In this document: piece by piece, positions 24,227 through 35,512 of the stretch
How the letters are laid out: every line of letters begins with the position of its first letter
Position numbering within the stretch: position 1 is the stretch's first letter
NCBI GenBank assembly: GCA_033558025.1
Contig: JAUCEF010000011.1
Location: 3,038,001 to 3,102,000 of the forward strand
Source of the DNA: Phytophthora sp. 'mugwort'
Taxonomy: Eukaryota > Oomycota > Peronosporomycetes > Peronosporales > Peronosporaceae
Length of the DNA stretch: 64,000 nucleotides
Direction of reading: 5' to 3'
Position numbers and translations under genes: made by a program
The notes under the pieces: generated by a model
Seen by the model: only the letters and a program-made list of their open reading frames with translations
Told to the model about the DNA's origin: nothing
Database searches by the model: none

Positions 24227-25300
24227 CTACGCTTCTGCAGTAATCGCCTGAAAATTTAAGTTATCCTGGCTGCTTTCATCAATGTTGAGGTCTGGTGCGG
24301 CTTGGTTTTCGCTGGATAGAGGTCCAACTAGATCGAAAAAGCCTTGGATTCGCCAGCCGCAATGCTCGAGCACACTTCCTATGTTGAAATTATCGACGCG
24401 GAGAAATGTCTGGACGACGAAAGGCAGCAAGTCTCGCCGACTTGACTCGACGTAGTGACGTTTGAACGAGCGCTTTACATAGCCAAAGAGGAACGCTACA
24501 GGGTTGAGCAATGGGAAGTAGACGGGGAGGAAAATCGCAACAACGACAACACTTCGGAGGTAATGAACGGTATCGGGATATTAATAAATGACAGCTCCGT
24601 CGAGAATCCGACCGAACTGCTGCCCGGATACTGCCGAACATGTCCTTGGGTAGGATGGACAAACTGCTGGCAGCACTTCGTAAACTCCACACGATGAAAG
24701 GTTCCTTCAGTGCTGAAATAGTCGATGACTCCGTTGAAAACCCGTGGGTTGCGCTGGAGATCGCCCCAAATAGCAACGTTTTGACTTGAGAGCATATTCA
24801 CGCTAGCGGATCATCCCCCTGTTGTCAAATGAGACCTCGTCGAGGAATACCAAGTTCTGATGTCTCCAGTCCACATTGCTGAGCTATTCTGCGAAGCGAA
24901 ATATGTCCTTCTCCTTGATGGGCTTGGCACGACGCTCCAACATCTTCCACGTCAGCCCGCTAACGTGAATTATGAGCCAGACTGAGGTTTCTAAAATAGC
25001 GAGCCGATGCACTCGTGTGAAAGCGTCTTGTGCTTCGTCTAGGTATACTAACGGCTTCTGCTCGTAGTAGCGAAGTAGCCATGCGCGCTGATCAGCGGAA
25101 ACGTCCTATGTGAGGAGGAATTGGCACGATGAAATGCTCCGGTTTCACCTCGTAAGTCTTGATTCAGTTGCTGAGGGTGCGCTCCGACTTGCAGAAGATG
25201 TGCGCGAGGTGTTTCTTGCTGTATCGGAGCTTGTAGTATGCGTAGAGGCAGTGGTACACCGTATTCAGGAAGCCACGTTGCCGCTTCCTCCACTTCAACA
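24227..25300 (-). pseudogene. IS630/Tc1-like transposase relic (HCGWRIQGFF family)
   Basis: Minus-strand pieces assemble into a DDE transposase. Near 25230-25150 is a helix-turn-helix-like segment (KKHLAHIFCKSERTLSNWIK), then LVFLDEVSFD near 24850 (first aspartate), ILDGAVI near 24600 (second aspartate), and LLNPVAFLFGYVKRSF near 24510-24460. In the last block the family has glutamate where this copy has alanine. The C-terminal tail includes HCGWRIQGFFD near 24345. Stops and frame changes interrupt it repeatedly. It is a different family from the 25475-27029 element just to its right. Confidence 0.7.
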
Positions 25301-25474
25301 CATGCACATCAAGTTGGGATCAATGCATTCTGATTCGTCAATATTATGGATATTTTAATGAATTTGACCAATTATAGCATCCTGTCAGTTCGTTGGCGAT
25401 TGCCGATGCCCTCGAACCGAACACGTTCCGCAATTTCGGCCGAAATTGGCTCGTAAAAGTATTTATAAGATTTT

Positions 25475-25720
25475 CACTTCCGGCCAAAAGTATACGAACA
25501 CCCATACTTCTGCTTCTAACTCAGCTGTCATAGCGAGTTGAAGGCGCTGCTTTTTTTGATATGTTGTCTGAAATACGGTAGGGAGCACCGGATATGTATT
25601 AACGTGGCGGATTTAAGCGTCGAAGGGGGAGCTCACATACAGAAAATTGTTTTGGCTGCCGGACAAAATTTACGAACAGAACACTGACTAGCATCCCATA
25701 CAGATTCCTATATTAAGTGA
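25475..25720. repeat. left long terminal inverted repeat
   Basis: Imperfect inverted partner of 26786-27029, with shared blocks over the whole length and scattered small changes. Confidence 0.85.
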
Positions 25721-25779
25721 TTGTTGTAGGAGTGGTACGATTAGTAATGAGTCTTGTTTCCTTTCTTCTCGATTACCTC

Positions 25780-26780
25780 GATGCACCTGCGAGGCATGGA
25801 GTCGATCAGCTTCGAGGTAGTCTCGTTGGAGATGTTGTCCTAGGCCTTATAGAACGCCGCGGTGAGAGAGGCTACACTGTCGTACTGTACGCCGTTGCGG
25901 TAAACATCTCGGGACATGATCGCCCACAAGTTCTCGACAGGATTTAAATCTGGAGACCGTGCCGGCCAAATCCATTACCTGCACGCTCTGATCCTCAAAG
26001 AAAGCTTGGGTCTCCCGCGATGTGTGGATCGCAGCGTTGTCTTGCTGAAAGATGAAGTCCACGCCATACTGTAGATGGACAAAGGAAAGCAAGTATTCAG
26101 CCAACGTATAGACGTAGTGTTCTGAAGCTTGGCTCCCCGCGAACACAGCTAGCTCAATATTCCCAACAGCACTAAAGCCGGCCCATACCATCACAGAGCC
26201 ACCGCCCATTTGCCGCCTGTTCGTCTGGCGCGGCGGCTGGCGCAGGTCTCTCCAGTAGTGCTGGAGGCCGTTTGGGCTGTTCAGATTCCACTTTTTCTCG
26301 TCGGAAAATATAACCTGCGCCCAGTCATCCGGCCGGATAATCATCGCCTACGCTAGTCGTGCAGCCTTATAGGCGGCTGACAGCTGCAACGTTTTCTCCG
26401 TCTTGGAGTAGACTAGCCAGTCTACTGCCGAGATGGAGCGCCGAACCGTGCGACGGAGCACGTCAGTGCCAGCTGGCCCTTGAACTGGGTGGCTCCCATG
26501 GCTGCGGTGCGTACCAGACGTCGCAGCGTCTTCTCCGTGAGCGCTTGTGGTCACCCCCGCCTACAAACGTGCCGAGTCTGCTTCGAGCGTCGAAGAGCTC
26601 GCATTACGGCGTCAGGTGAGCGGTGTGTCTTCGTTGCGATTGCGCGAATTCCAACACCACCTTCATGGAGCACTCGGATCTTTCCTTTTTAGCGCTTTTT
26701 CCCTCCCCATCACTTGGAGGATGAGCGCTGTTTGCTGAATGGGCGCCGGGCCATGCAGAGGAATGCTGACCACCAAAAAT
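25780..26780 (-). pseudogene. Tc1-like transposase, frameshifted
   Basis: The clearest frame (26344-25847) has FSDEKKWNLNSPNG (first catalytic aspartate), GGGSVMVWAGF and FQQDNAAIHTS (second aspartate). After that the frame changes near 25980, and the glutamate block (SPDLNPVENLW type) is read in another frame. The N-terminal DNA-binding part (26780-26350) is split into two further frames. The FSDEKKWNL block shows it is related to the relic at 4375-5300. Confidence 0.8.
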
Positions 26781-26785
26781 TCCTA

Positions 26786-27029
26786 TCATTTAATATAGGA
26801 ATTTGTGTGGGATGCTAGTCAGTGATTCTGTTCGTATATTTTTGTCCGGCAGCCAGATCAGATTTTCGTATGTGAGCTCCCCCTCAACGATTAAATCCGC
26901 AATGTTAAGACATATCCGGCGATCCATACCGTATTCCACACAATATATCGAAAACAGAGCTTTTAACTCACAATAATAGCTGATTTAATAGCAAAAGTAT
27001 AGGTGTTTGTATACTTTTGGCCGGGAGTG
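26786..27029. repeat. right long terminal inverted repeat
   Basis: Imperfect inverted partner of 25475-25720; ends next to TA. Confidence 0.85.
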
Positions 27030-27504
27030 TACTAATCCAGATTTCCTGATACAAAAAAATACTTTGAAAACTGCAAGATTTTCTGGCAGAAATTTTTTAA
27101 GGGAAATTTTATATCTAACTATACAACTTCCCTTCTGATCACGTGAAACGATCGCAACTTGCCTCTGTCCCTCATCTGTCGACCAAAACACTATGATACA
27201 CTGCACAACTGCCTCGATATCAGCACGTGGAGCTTCAAAGCTCGTTCTTATCTTCCGCAATCCCACTCAGGCGGGTTTTAGTGATTACACTGTTGGGGCA
27301 ACGACTCAATGGCCTCTTATTCCTAACTCTACAAAGCAGCACGAACCATCGCCGTACAATCGTCGTCTCATCTCAACTTCGACATGCTCCGTGCTCCTTT
27401 CAATCAACTTGCGTCGGCCTCTCAGCCGTCTTTTATACGTCAATTCAGTGCTGTAATGCTACCCCTTGACTCTGCACCTGAACAGCGAGCGGGTAAGTCT
27501 CACC

Positions 27505-28170
27505 TCCAAGACTCGTGATTCTCGGTCCACCAGCAGGTGGCAAAGGCACTCGATGCGAGCTTCTTGTTGAAATGCTGGGGGTAGTTCACTTGTCAACGGG
27601 AAACATCTTCCGGCAAGCTATTCACGACAAAACGCGTTGGGACTCCGGGCACAGGAATTCATAGACCACGGGAAGCTCGTACCCAATGAACTTATCGTTG
27701 ACGTCGTGCTCGGTCGACGAGCTGAAGATGATTGTGCAACTCGTGGTTGGTTGCTCGATGGCTTCCTCGAACCGCTAACCGCCGAAGGTGGCACGGCAAC
27801 TCCCGACTGTGTGTTGGAACTGGAAATTCCTGACAAAGAGGTTATCCGACGTATTGCCGGGCGTCAGGTGGACCTAGTGACGGGGATGACCTACCACATC
27901 GAGTTCAGCCCTCCCCCGGCACTTGTGGCTAGCCGAGTCGAGCAAAGAAGCGACGATACTGAAGGGAAGATCCGCACTCGACTCATATAGTTCTATGCAC
28001 ATGCTGAAGCTGTCCGAGCAGCGTTTGAAAGCTACTGTGGTAACTTTGGGGCTTCGATTCAGGTCATGCAAGCGTGTGGCTACCAGCCTCCTCCAGCCAT
28101 CGCTCGAGCCTTCGCGGACTTTGCCTTGCAGCCTGCAGCTCATCGCAGCCTCTACCTCATCCGATAAGAT
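27505..28170 (+). pseudogene. adenylate kinase domain pseudogene
   Basis: The plus strand encodes a P-loop (GPPAGGKGTRCELL near 27520), VVHLSTGN, then, after a one-base frameshift near 27635, LVPNELIVDVVLGR, TRGWLLDGF (the usual PRT after it is altered), a lid-like IRRIAGRQVDLVTGMTYH and EQRSDDTEGKIRTRL. A TAG at 27988-27990 then interrupts it, after which FYAHAEAVRAAFESY continues in frame. Order and wording match the second kinase domain of the gene at 52208-57551 (for example APDCVLVLDVPDDEVIRRIA there). It appears to be a decayed copy of that domain among transposons. Confidence 0.85.
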
Positions 28171-28466
28171 ATCTCCAGGTGCCTGTCGACGATTCGAGTC
28201 TGGGGGTCGCGGTGTCTATCACGCAGGGCTCCGCAAAAATCAAGAGCAGTTATAATAATTTCCTGTAACTTACCAATAACTAATTCACCTCCTACCCTCA
28301 ATTTAGCGCAATATGAATGAGCAACCCGCCTCCAAAATCTATAGAAAAGAATGGCACTAACCAAGCAATGCTAGCCATCCAATGACGAAAACTACTCCGG
28401 GGCCTTCATTCTGGTTATTTTGCAATGTTGTTCAACCGCACACTACACCCCACCAACCTCAAGTTA

Positions 28467-28486
28467 CCCCCCCCCCCCCCCCCCCC
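28467..28486. repeat. C20 homopolymer tract
   Basis: Twenty consecutive C residues between the kinase pseudogene and the hAT-like relic. Confidence 0.9.
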
Positions 28487-28559
28487 GCCTCCAATGTCTT
28501 CATTCCCCCCAAGATCTCTCGCTTCCGCGCTCTTCGTTCCTGTGGAGGGAGACTACTAC

Positions 28560-29640
28560 CACTGCCGTCTTTGATTCCAGCGCCGAAAGCAAGCCCGTGG
28601 CACTGGGTATACAAACCTAGTGGAACACCTCGTACGCTGCCACGCCAGCACGTACGAGGATGAGTTTCGCTCCATCCAACGACGCGAGGGGAAGCTCGAC
28701 GCGTTCATGAAAGGAGATGAGTTCTCGCGGAACATCTACCACTGACTCGGTTGGATAATAATGGAGAATCGCGAGCTGAGCATGTGTGAAAAGGTGAAAA
28801 CGCGTAAGTACACGAACCTGAGATGCGTGGTGTCAACACGCTCAAGAAGCACGTGTTTGGACTGGAGGAGTTTGTACAGAAGAGCGTCAAAGCGCGATTG
28901 TCCGGTAAGAAAGTTGGCTTCGCAATTGACGCTTGGACGGAAGACGGAACTCATTTTGTGGCTGTCATCGCCATCACCGATAAAGACAAGTTCTTACTGT
29001 GTTTCTCGACCTTGTTGGATGAATCCGACATGAGCTCGGACGCGATCATCGAGCTGCTGGATGATCTGTTCGACACCTGCGGAATTGATTCCTCGCAGCT
29101 CTCTTCTACGCGTGTGACTCTCCGTCGGTGAATGTTACTATCGCAGAGAAGAACCAAGTTTCAATGATTGGATGTGCTAGTGATCGGATGAATTCGGCGA
29201 TGCAAGCTCTCATGCGGGAGTACGGTGATCTGTTGGGGAAGGTACAGCTGTTGATGACGAAGATAAACACGATCAAGAATTGGCACCACCTTCGGGATGT
29301 CGACGCACTCATGCCCGACTTTCGCAACGTCACGCGCTGGAGTTGCACGTTTGCTATGATAAACCGCTACTTCGCGATTTACTGCAAGCTAGACCGTGTC
29401 GATGATGATCTGGCCGACTATATCCCGACTCCACGGGAGAATGTTCGTTTGAAGGCTCTTCATGATGATCTGAAGAATCTGAAGAGTGTCAACAAGAAGC
29501 TTCAGACAGAGTCTGTGAATTTGCTAGACGTTCGATTTCTTTTTTTAAATGTGGTGAAAAAAGACACTATCCCATTACAAGCACGCACCTGGATGCTTTC
29601 GCCTCCGTCGTGAAATTTCCTGATTTTGGAAATGGCATTA
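28560..29640 (+). pseudogene. hAT-like transposase relic with BED-type finger
   Basis: Near 28599-28665 the frame reads GTGYTNLVEHLVRCHAS, resembling the histidine half of a BED finger. It continues to a TGA at about 28743 and a frameshift near 28820. The next frame (28823-29130) has KKVGFAIDAWTEDGTHFVAV, the typical start of the hAT catalytic fold (aspartate followed by W). After another shift near 29127 the frame 29128-29613 has IGCASDRMNSAMQAL and DVDALMPDFRNVTRWSCTF, matching the later hAT region with its conserved arginine-tryptophan pair. At least two frameshifts and one stop disable it. Confidence 0.7.
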
Positions 29641-31412
29641 CCAAGGTCCTTGCTGGGAAAGATCGGTCTCTTACGCGTGCCGAGCGTAGTGCTGTGGCAA
29701 AAAAAACTACCTAATACTATGTCTACTTTTTGTATTATGTTCGTAATATGATAATAGGTGTTAATGGCTTGATGGTACTAGGCCTGTGGGGTATAGGACT
29801 TGTGGTAGTTCAATGGAACGGAAATTCGCGGCGGGAGTGAGCGCACCTGCTTGGCTTAGTTCCGTAGTTTTCATGATGGTGGGATTGGCGACGACGAGTC
29901 GCTAAAGATGGATAGCTCCATGATGCTCACGATGCTTCGTCATACTGAAAAAATAATAAAAATAACACCATTATTATTAATGGGCGGGGGCTCGACCCTA
30001 CAACCAATCCGGTATTGCATTGTGAGCAGCCCTGCTATCACGTTCCGAATCCTCACAAGAAGCCATCGTACCCGGTCCATGCCCGCGTCCGAGCGCTCAA
30101 CGTCCCGCACCACACACAGTTTATCCCCGAGCCTGAGCAGCGACTAAAAAAAAGAGTTTATGGAGTGCTGCACGAGCTGTTTCGCCGGCTACTGTTTGTG
30201 TAAAAGTAAAACATTGTAATTTTGATTTTTTGCCAATTTGACCGTCGACTACAAAAAACTATGTAGCATAATAGACCCACATTCCTTTGTCTTACCAACC
30301 CCGAAGAAGGCAGACGGCGCTGAGCTTCCCCGCTGCTTCCAGAACCTTGCGCAATGCGACGTGTTCGTGCCTCGAACGCGATGATTCTGGTTGCCCAGCG
30401 ACGTAGCGAGCGGGCCCGCGTGGCAGAGGTCATGCAAGTCCAGAAATGCATGCGAAGCCACCGCTAGCGAAATTTGCTTGGATTTGTCACGTGCCGACAG
30501 ATACGACATACCCGCCTTCCTGACATGTTGCCGTTAACTCCCCCTGGCGTCGCCGTCTCTGACCAGTTATCGAGGGTTCGTCTTCTCGTCAAAGCAAACA
30601 GGAGCTGTTACCTTCGTTACGAGTGCCATTACGATACAAGACTGGAGGAGCGAGCTACAAGCGGGTAAGATAATGCCAGTTGTCCAAGCAACGTTGAAGT
30701 GTCCAGTGCTCGCGGCTATGCAAATGCGGAGGTGGCATCGCCACGCGCCGCACCGAGCATTTCTTTGTGCCGGTTCCATTTACGTAAAAGCTATTGACCA
30801 ATCCGATGGCAGGAAAGATACTTTAGCGCATTAGCTGACCAATTGCAGTCGCGGAAGAGTCATCTCAATTTGGGATACCGAGAAAATGTAGGGTCCGACA
30901 AAAGTTAGTGAATGGCGCCACTCTCACTCAGTTCACAGCGTGGAGATCGTCGGGTATTATAGTGGAAGTTGGAGCGATATGGACCTACGACCAAGTGGTA
31001 TATAGAATCATTGATATGGCGCACAGCTCTTGCAAGAGGAGGCTGCTTACACGTATCTAGAACAACTTCGATAGCTATAGCCACGCGTTGCCCATTCAAA
31101 AGAAACCACTTAAGCGGTCGCGCTTACTGTGCCTTCGAAGGTTGGAAAACCTTCCTGGCCGTAAACTATCAGTAAATGTAGCCACTTTCCAGAGAGCGCC
31201 CAAAATCAGCTCAAAAAGTCCCACAAAGTTCTCGCTTGGGATGAGTCGCCAGAAATTTCCATGCTTCGATGCGCCTTCTTCAAGCAGCTGCAAAGCTCAC
31301 GCGCGACATCGAAGCCCAAAACAAACGCATGCCCCCCACTATGGCGCAGAGTGGGCCACGACGGACACGGTCATTCTGAGATTTACCTCGAGTGTGTCAA
31401 GCCACAAAACTC
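29641..31412. other. mostly empty; small protein fragment at 30014-30203
   Basis: A plus-strand piece ending at 30203 reads HVPNPHKKPSYPVHARVRAL and continues to a stop. It looks like the C-terminus of a repeated protein that I cannot name. The rest shows no supportable gene. Confidence 0.4.
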
Positions 31413-31790
31413 ATGATGTCGCTCGACTCGCGCCACCGCTCGTTGTCTGAGGGTTGCTGCCTCAACTTCTTGGTCGAAGAGGTTGAAGAAGAGCCTTCTT
31501 TCGCACTGCCGCATGAGGAGCACGTGGACGACCACCACCCGCTCGTGCTGGCCGTGCATCACGGTGGAGAGAGCCTCGCAGCGCTGGAGCAGCGCTCAAA
31601 GTCCGAGAGTTTCATCTGCACGGCCCAAGGCATCGTGTTCCAGGACACCAAGTGCCAGCAGTACCAGACCAAGCTTAACAGCCTCATGGCGCTGGCGGCC
31701 AGCTCCTCAAGCTCCCAGAGCAACGTATTGCTGGCCAAGAAGGCGCTCCGATATCGCAAAGTACTCGAACGCCGCTGTGCCATGGCATGA
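31413..31790 (+). CDS. RSLSE-family small protein (copy A)
   Basis: Single-exon gene of 125 residues from the ATG at 31413 (a second ATG follows directly). I know no named family, but four copies lie in this window. Shared features in order: an N-terminal basic serine motif (RHRSLSEG), an acidic stretch with DDHHPLVLAV, the block RSKSESFICTAQGIVFQD, then NSLMALAA and a C-terminal NVLLAKKALRYRK followed by arginines. The two RxxS sites suit basophilic kinases, which is inference. No signal peptide or membrane helix. This is the only plus-strand copy. It is most similar to copy C at 35513-35905. Confidence 0.8.
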   Translation: MMSLDSRHRSLSEGCCLNFLVEEVEEEPSFALPHEEHVDDHHPLVLAVHHGGESLAALEQRSKSESFICTAQGIVFQDTKCQQYQTKLNSLMALAASSSSSQSNVLLAKKALRYRKVLERRCAMA

Positions 31791-32802
31791 GAAGAGCAAG
31801 AGATGACAAGAAGTTCGCCCTGCGCTTTAGATGCTGCATCGCAGATGGCTGAGAAGCTAAAGAACTGCGAGAGCTCACCGTCGCGACGCTTGAGGGCTCT
31901 GGCAGCTAACTGACGTAGCCGCCTTTGTATTATGAAGATCCCAACTGTTATTTTAGTGATGAAATAGCCTGTAGCTATATATTTAACGCCAAGAAAAAAT
32001 TGCAGCGACCTGCACTTTTGCGCCACAACTTACACATTTGGTCCTTGCGTTGAGGGTGCATCCTGAAGGTGAGCTATCCGATAAGAACCTACTCGTCATT
32101 AATGTACGTACTTCACGATGCGTCCGCATTAGTATGCCGCCATCGAAGAAGAACGATCGCACACCCGAAAATCCTCTTGAGGACTCCAGAAAGGAGGTCC
32201 ATTGTCATACCCGATGAGCAGGCGCCTAAGTAATTTCCTCCTCATGAGCTGATGATTGTCATCCAGCCGAAAGTTCAGCTACAAGAACTACAATGCTGTA
32301 ATCCCCAGTCTCCAGTTGCGTCAACAGCAGTGAGGGGACTACAAAGCTTTCTTTTTATCGGGGAGGGTAGATTATCGAGTCCGCCAGCTTTACAGGCTTG
32401 ACGAAGTTTTCGTCACGAAGTAGGTGTCACCCCGCAAGATCTAGGTCACCTAGTAGGTGAGGCCTGTCGCAACTGCTACACCCAAGCATGTTCGGAACGA
32501 ACGTGACGTCCGAACAACACACACGGCTACGCAACCGGATGGGAGGGGACGTCTTATCCCGTTTCGCGAAAACGGTCTCCTCTTGGACCACTCTACTGTC
32601 TGTCGAGACGACAGTCAAGCAACATCGCAAACCATCTGTGGAATGTTGAACCACACTGATATCACGTTGATATTCTCATGATCTCAAGACAGTCATGGCA
32701 TGTTAAAACTTAAAAATCAGTCCACGCAAGTAACCACTTCAACTACTTAAGCAGTGCTTTTAACTACACTAATGTATCCATGCTAACCTTTTTTTTCAAC
32801 CA
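31791..32802. other. no gene seen
   Basis: Intergenic between RSLSE copy A and the CCDC43 homologue. Only short unrecognised frames. Confidence 0.5.
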
Positions 32803-32810
32803 ATCAGCGA
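32800..32810 (+). promoter_or_regulatory. CCAAT box upstream of the CCDC43 homologue
   Basis: AACCAATCAGC lies about 50 bases upstream of the ATG at 32856. CCAAT-type boxes are common in eukaryotic promoters; function here is inferred from position only. Confidence 0.4.
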
Positions 32811-32855
32811 GGCAGTTCTATTTTTGACAGGCTCAGTCAAGAAAACTAGTGGCCA

Positions 32856-33542
32856 ATGGAGGCGTGGGTGCGCGACAAGGTGTCGGTGCTGAGTCTGGAT
32901 GCCTCTGTCTACGTTGAGTACGCGCTGGGACTGCTGCAAGATGAGGATATGGACGTGTCGGAGCGCGTGGACAGCGTGATTGCCGTGTTCTTAGGAGCGG
33001 CAGACGGCCTCGTCGCGCAGGACATGCTAGACACGACTCTGGACCCGGCGAAAATGACGCAGGACGTCGAAAAGCTTCTCCAGACCGCGCAGCAGCAGTC
33101 GCAGCAAGAAGAGGAACTCAAGGTGGCGGAAAAGAAACTTAAGGACCTGCAGCTGAGGGAGAAGCAGCGTCAGGAGGCCGAAGAGGCGGCCGAGCGCGAG
33201 AGGCAGAAGGCTGCCGACCGTCTCAAGAACATGACGCGCGAGCAGATGGCCGCCCGCGAGCAGCTCATCAGCGAGTACGGCTTCACGGTCATGTCAGAGT
33301 TCGATGAGGAAGGCAACGTGGTAAAGATTAAGGACAAGGAGAAGGCTACGGAAAACACGGGCCCCGCCAATTCGAACAGACAACGGGTGCAACAGGCGCA
33401 GAATGACATGAGGGACAAGATGAAGAAGGAGCACGAGAAGAAGGTCAAATACGAGAAGGAGCTGCTGGCCAAGGACAAGGCGCGCAAGGACAAGGCCAAG
33501 AAGAGGACCATGAAGAAGGAGAAGCAGCGTGGCTGTGGCTAG
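32856..33542 (+). CDS. CCDC43: CCDC43 homologue
   Basis: Single-exon protein of 228 residues, close to the length of animal CCDC43. The N-terminal 75 residues form a helical domain starting MEAWVRDKVSVLSLD, with VYVEYALGLLQDEDMDVSERV, the arrangement of the PWI-like fold at the start of CCDC43 proteins. Residues about 75-130 are glutamine and glutamate rich coiled coil (QQQSQQEEELKVAEKKL). The C-terminal third is strongly basic (KARKDKAKKRTMKKEKQRG). The cellular role is poorly known in any organism. The start is the first ATG of the frame, behind a CCAAT box. It converges with RSLSE copy B, leaving 110 bases between the stop codons. Confidence 0.85.
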   Translation: MEAWVRDKVSVLSLDASVYVEYALGLLQDEDMDVSERVDSVIAVFLGAADGLVAQDMLDTTLDPAKMTQDVEKLLQTAQQQSQQEEELKVAEKKLKDLQLREKQRQEAEEAAERERQKAADRLKNMTREQMAAREQLISEYGFTVMSEFDEEGNVVKIKDKEKATENTGPANSNRQRVQQAQNDMRDKMKKEHEKKVKYEKELLAKDKARKDKAKKRTMKKEKQRGCG

Positions 33543-33652
33543 ACAAGAAGAGATGAAAAGACAGTGCCTGATTCAAAAGGGTGTTTTATTATACAGGCAG
33601 GATTTGCACTCTAAAACTGTCTATTTGGGATATCGGTGCCTAGATGGACATC

Positions 33653-34108
33653 TTAGCTGTATTCGTGTCGACGTTCCATGGTCTTAGTGCGATACCTGAG
33701 CGCCTTCATGGCGAGCAACGCGTTGCAACTCGAACTGCTCGGGTTTGATGCTAGCGCCATGAGGTTGCCCAGTCGGGTATGGTAGTTAGGGTACTTGTCT
33801 TCGAACTTTATCCCTTGTGCGGTGCAGATGACGCTTTCGGACTTGGAACGCTTCACTAGAGCTGCCGGGACTGGGTTATTGCATTGACTTGGCTTTAATT
33901 GAGTCTCGTCGAGTTCGGTTTCCGGCAGAGTTTCCCCCTCAGTGAGTGCAGCCCAGAGATGAAAATGGCTGCCCTCGGACAGGGATCGTCGCCGTGCAAC
34001 GCGTGCGTTTGTCGAGCGTGACAAATCGCTTTGAGCAATTACTGGAGTGGGGTGTCGAATCAAAGCAAATAGTGCACTGACCCACTGGACCATTGCAGTA
34101 GACAACAT
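33653..34108 (-). CDS. RSLSE-family small protein (copy B), start uncertain
   Basis: The frame stays open upstream to 34579, but the family motif begins only at RRRSLSEG, and the upstream part reads like non-coding sequence. The ATG at 34108 gives 151 residues. A shorter protein through an unrecognised intron is possible. Conserved blocks: RRRSLSEGSHFH, KRSKSESVICTAQGIKFED, LGNLMALA and NALLAMKALRYR, the last with Met where the other copies have Lys. It lacks the DDHHPLVLAV block seen in copies A and C, so it is more diverged. It is convergent with the CCDC43 homologue. Confidence 0.65.
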   Translation of the reverse strand: MLSTAMVQWVSALFALIRHPTPVIAQSDLSRSTNARVARRRSLSEGSHFHLWAALTEGETLPETELDETQLKPSQCNNPVPAALVKRSKSESVICTAQGIKFEDKYPNYHTRLGNLMALASNPSSSSCNALLAMKALRYRTKTMERRHEYS

Positions 34109-35512
34109 TATTGTGTGGTCGGAACTTCCTAGATATCTTTGGCGGCGTGGTTGAAGAAATCCGGATGGGGTCGATATAGCGAAACCGCTTGGCGTTTCGC
34201 GGGAGATTTTTTTATAGCGAGTCCAGGCCAGAAAAGAAATAAAGGATTTTCCTGCACGGACAGCCAACGCTTTTGGTTGCGTACGCCTCGCAACAGGCAC
34301 AGACCAACGGCCACAGCTCTGGCTGGAAACGCAAGGTTGACGCTCCTTACATGTAAGTAAGTCAGTAGCGTTGTCAACATCCAAAATTGGGCAGTTCATT
34401 AAAAAAAAAAAACAGCTCTGCTGTGTCATCTCTAAGCTAACGCCTAAATAGTTGGTCTCTTCGTTTTCTGTCAAGCCGCTAAACTCTTCTCGAAGCTGGG
34501 GCCGATGGCATTGCAGCACCGCTCCTGCCACGTCGGAGTAATTCCATCTCGCTGTGGCCTCATCATCGACCTCGTTCAAACCTCGCGTGCCAGCAGCTTT
34601 CGCGTTACTTCTGCCTTTGTGGTTGTATCGAGTTGAGCCCGGACGCTCTCGGTAACTGTAGATCGCAACTCATCAAAGATGGCATTGGACCTTTCTGGAG
34701 TCAGACATTGCAGGACCAGTGTGCTTCGACTCAACGAGCTCCACTTTGCGTGACGGAATCAAAACACAGGTGGAACCCACACGTTGGTCCACGAGTAACG
34801 TACGGTATACCAGCCGACGAGAACAATAACAGACAAGACGCACATTTCGTATGTTTCTTCACTCATCCGAAGCGACGAGCCGTTCTAAACTTCCAGGCAA
34901 TCCAAAATCTTCGTGGGACTTACGAAATTCTGTCCCCCACCTACCTTAGTCAGAAGTAGCAAGTCATGCGCATGATAGGAGCGCAGACAATAAACGATAA
35001 GCTCTATATGTACTGTATATTGCTGACAACTACTGACAACAAGTACATTTGAGACTCAACGAAGGCAGCAAGGCTAACCAAAAGCGTAATGAAACTTTTC
35101 TGCCGCGATTCGTTACGCAATGGAAGCCTGGGATCTCCCACACTAGGCAGCCAACGAGACCACCCTGCAATGTCGAGGCGATTTCAGGCATCCTATCACC
35201 AGCTTCTTGCAAGAATGCAGTGTCGCTACGATTATGTCGACATTAAATATATAGCAACATTACTAGGACTCCATCCATCGAGTCCCCATCCCCTCTCGGT
35301 GCGAGCCACCTTCACACCTCGGTAGGGCTTCTCAATACACAAACAACACATCTGCTTTATGTTGCAGCCGCAGCTCTCCTTGTGGGGCCTCGAGCGTCAC
35401 AGAACTTGGGGTGGCTCACACGAAATGGTAATTTCGAAGGTCACCAGTCTACTTTCCCAGACGACCTTCTGCTGACGCGAGGCCTCTCACGAGAGAGAGG
35501 TTAGAGACTTAG
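34109..35512. other. intergenic, no gene seen
   Basis: Between RSLSE copies B and C. Short frames only; the minus-strand continuation upstream of copy B is noted in its entry. Confidence 0.5.

Larger units (their letters stand above)
25475..27029 (-). mobile_element. Tc1-like transposon with about 245-bp terminal inverted repeats
   Basis: The ends read CACTTCCGGCCAAAAG on the left and CACTCCCGGCCAAAAG (inverted) on the right. Similarity continues inward for about 245 bases on each side, including GGGGGAGCTCACATAC and ACTGACTAGCATCCCA. TA follows the right end (27030-27031); the left flank is TT. The interior holds a minus-strand transposase relic. Confidence 0.9.

Noticed and set aside
34109..34579. 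upstream extension of RSLSE copy B to a 308-residue protein
   Set aside because: No ATG at its far end, low-complexity reading through an A/T run, and no counterpart in the paralogues.
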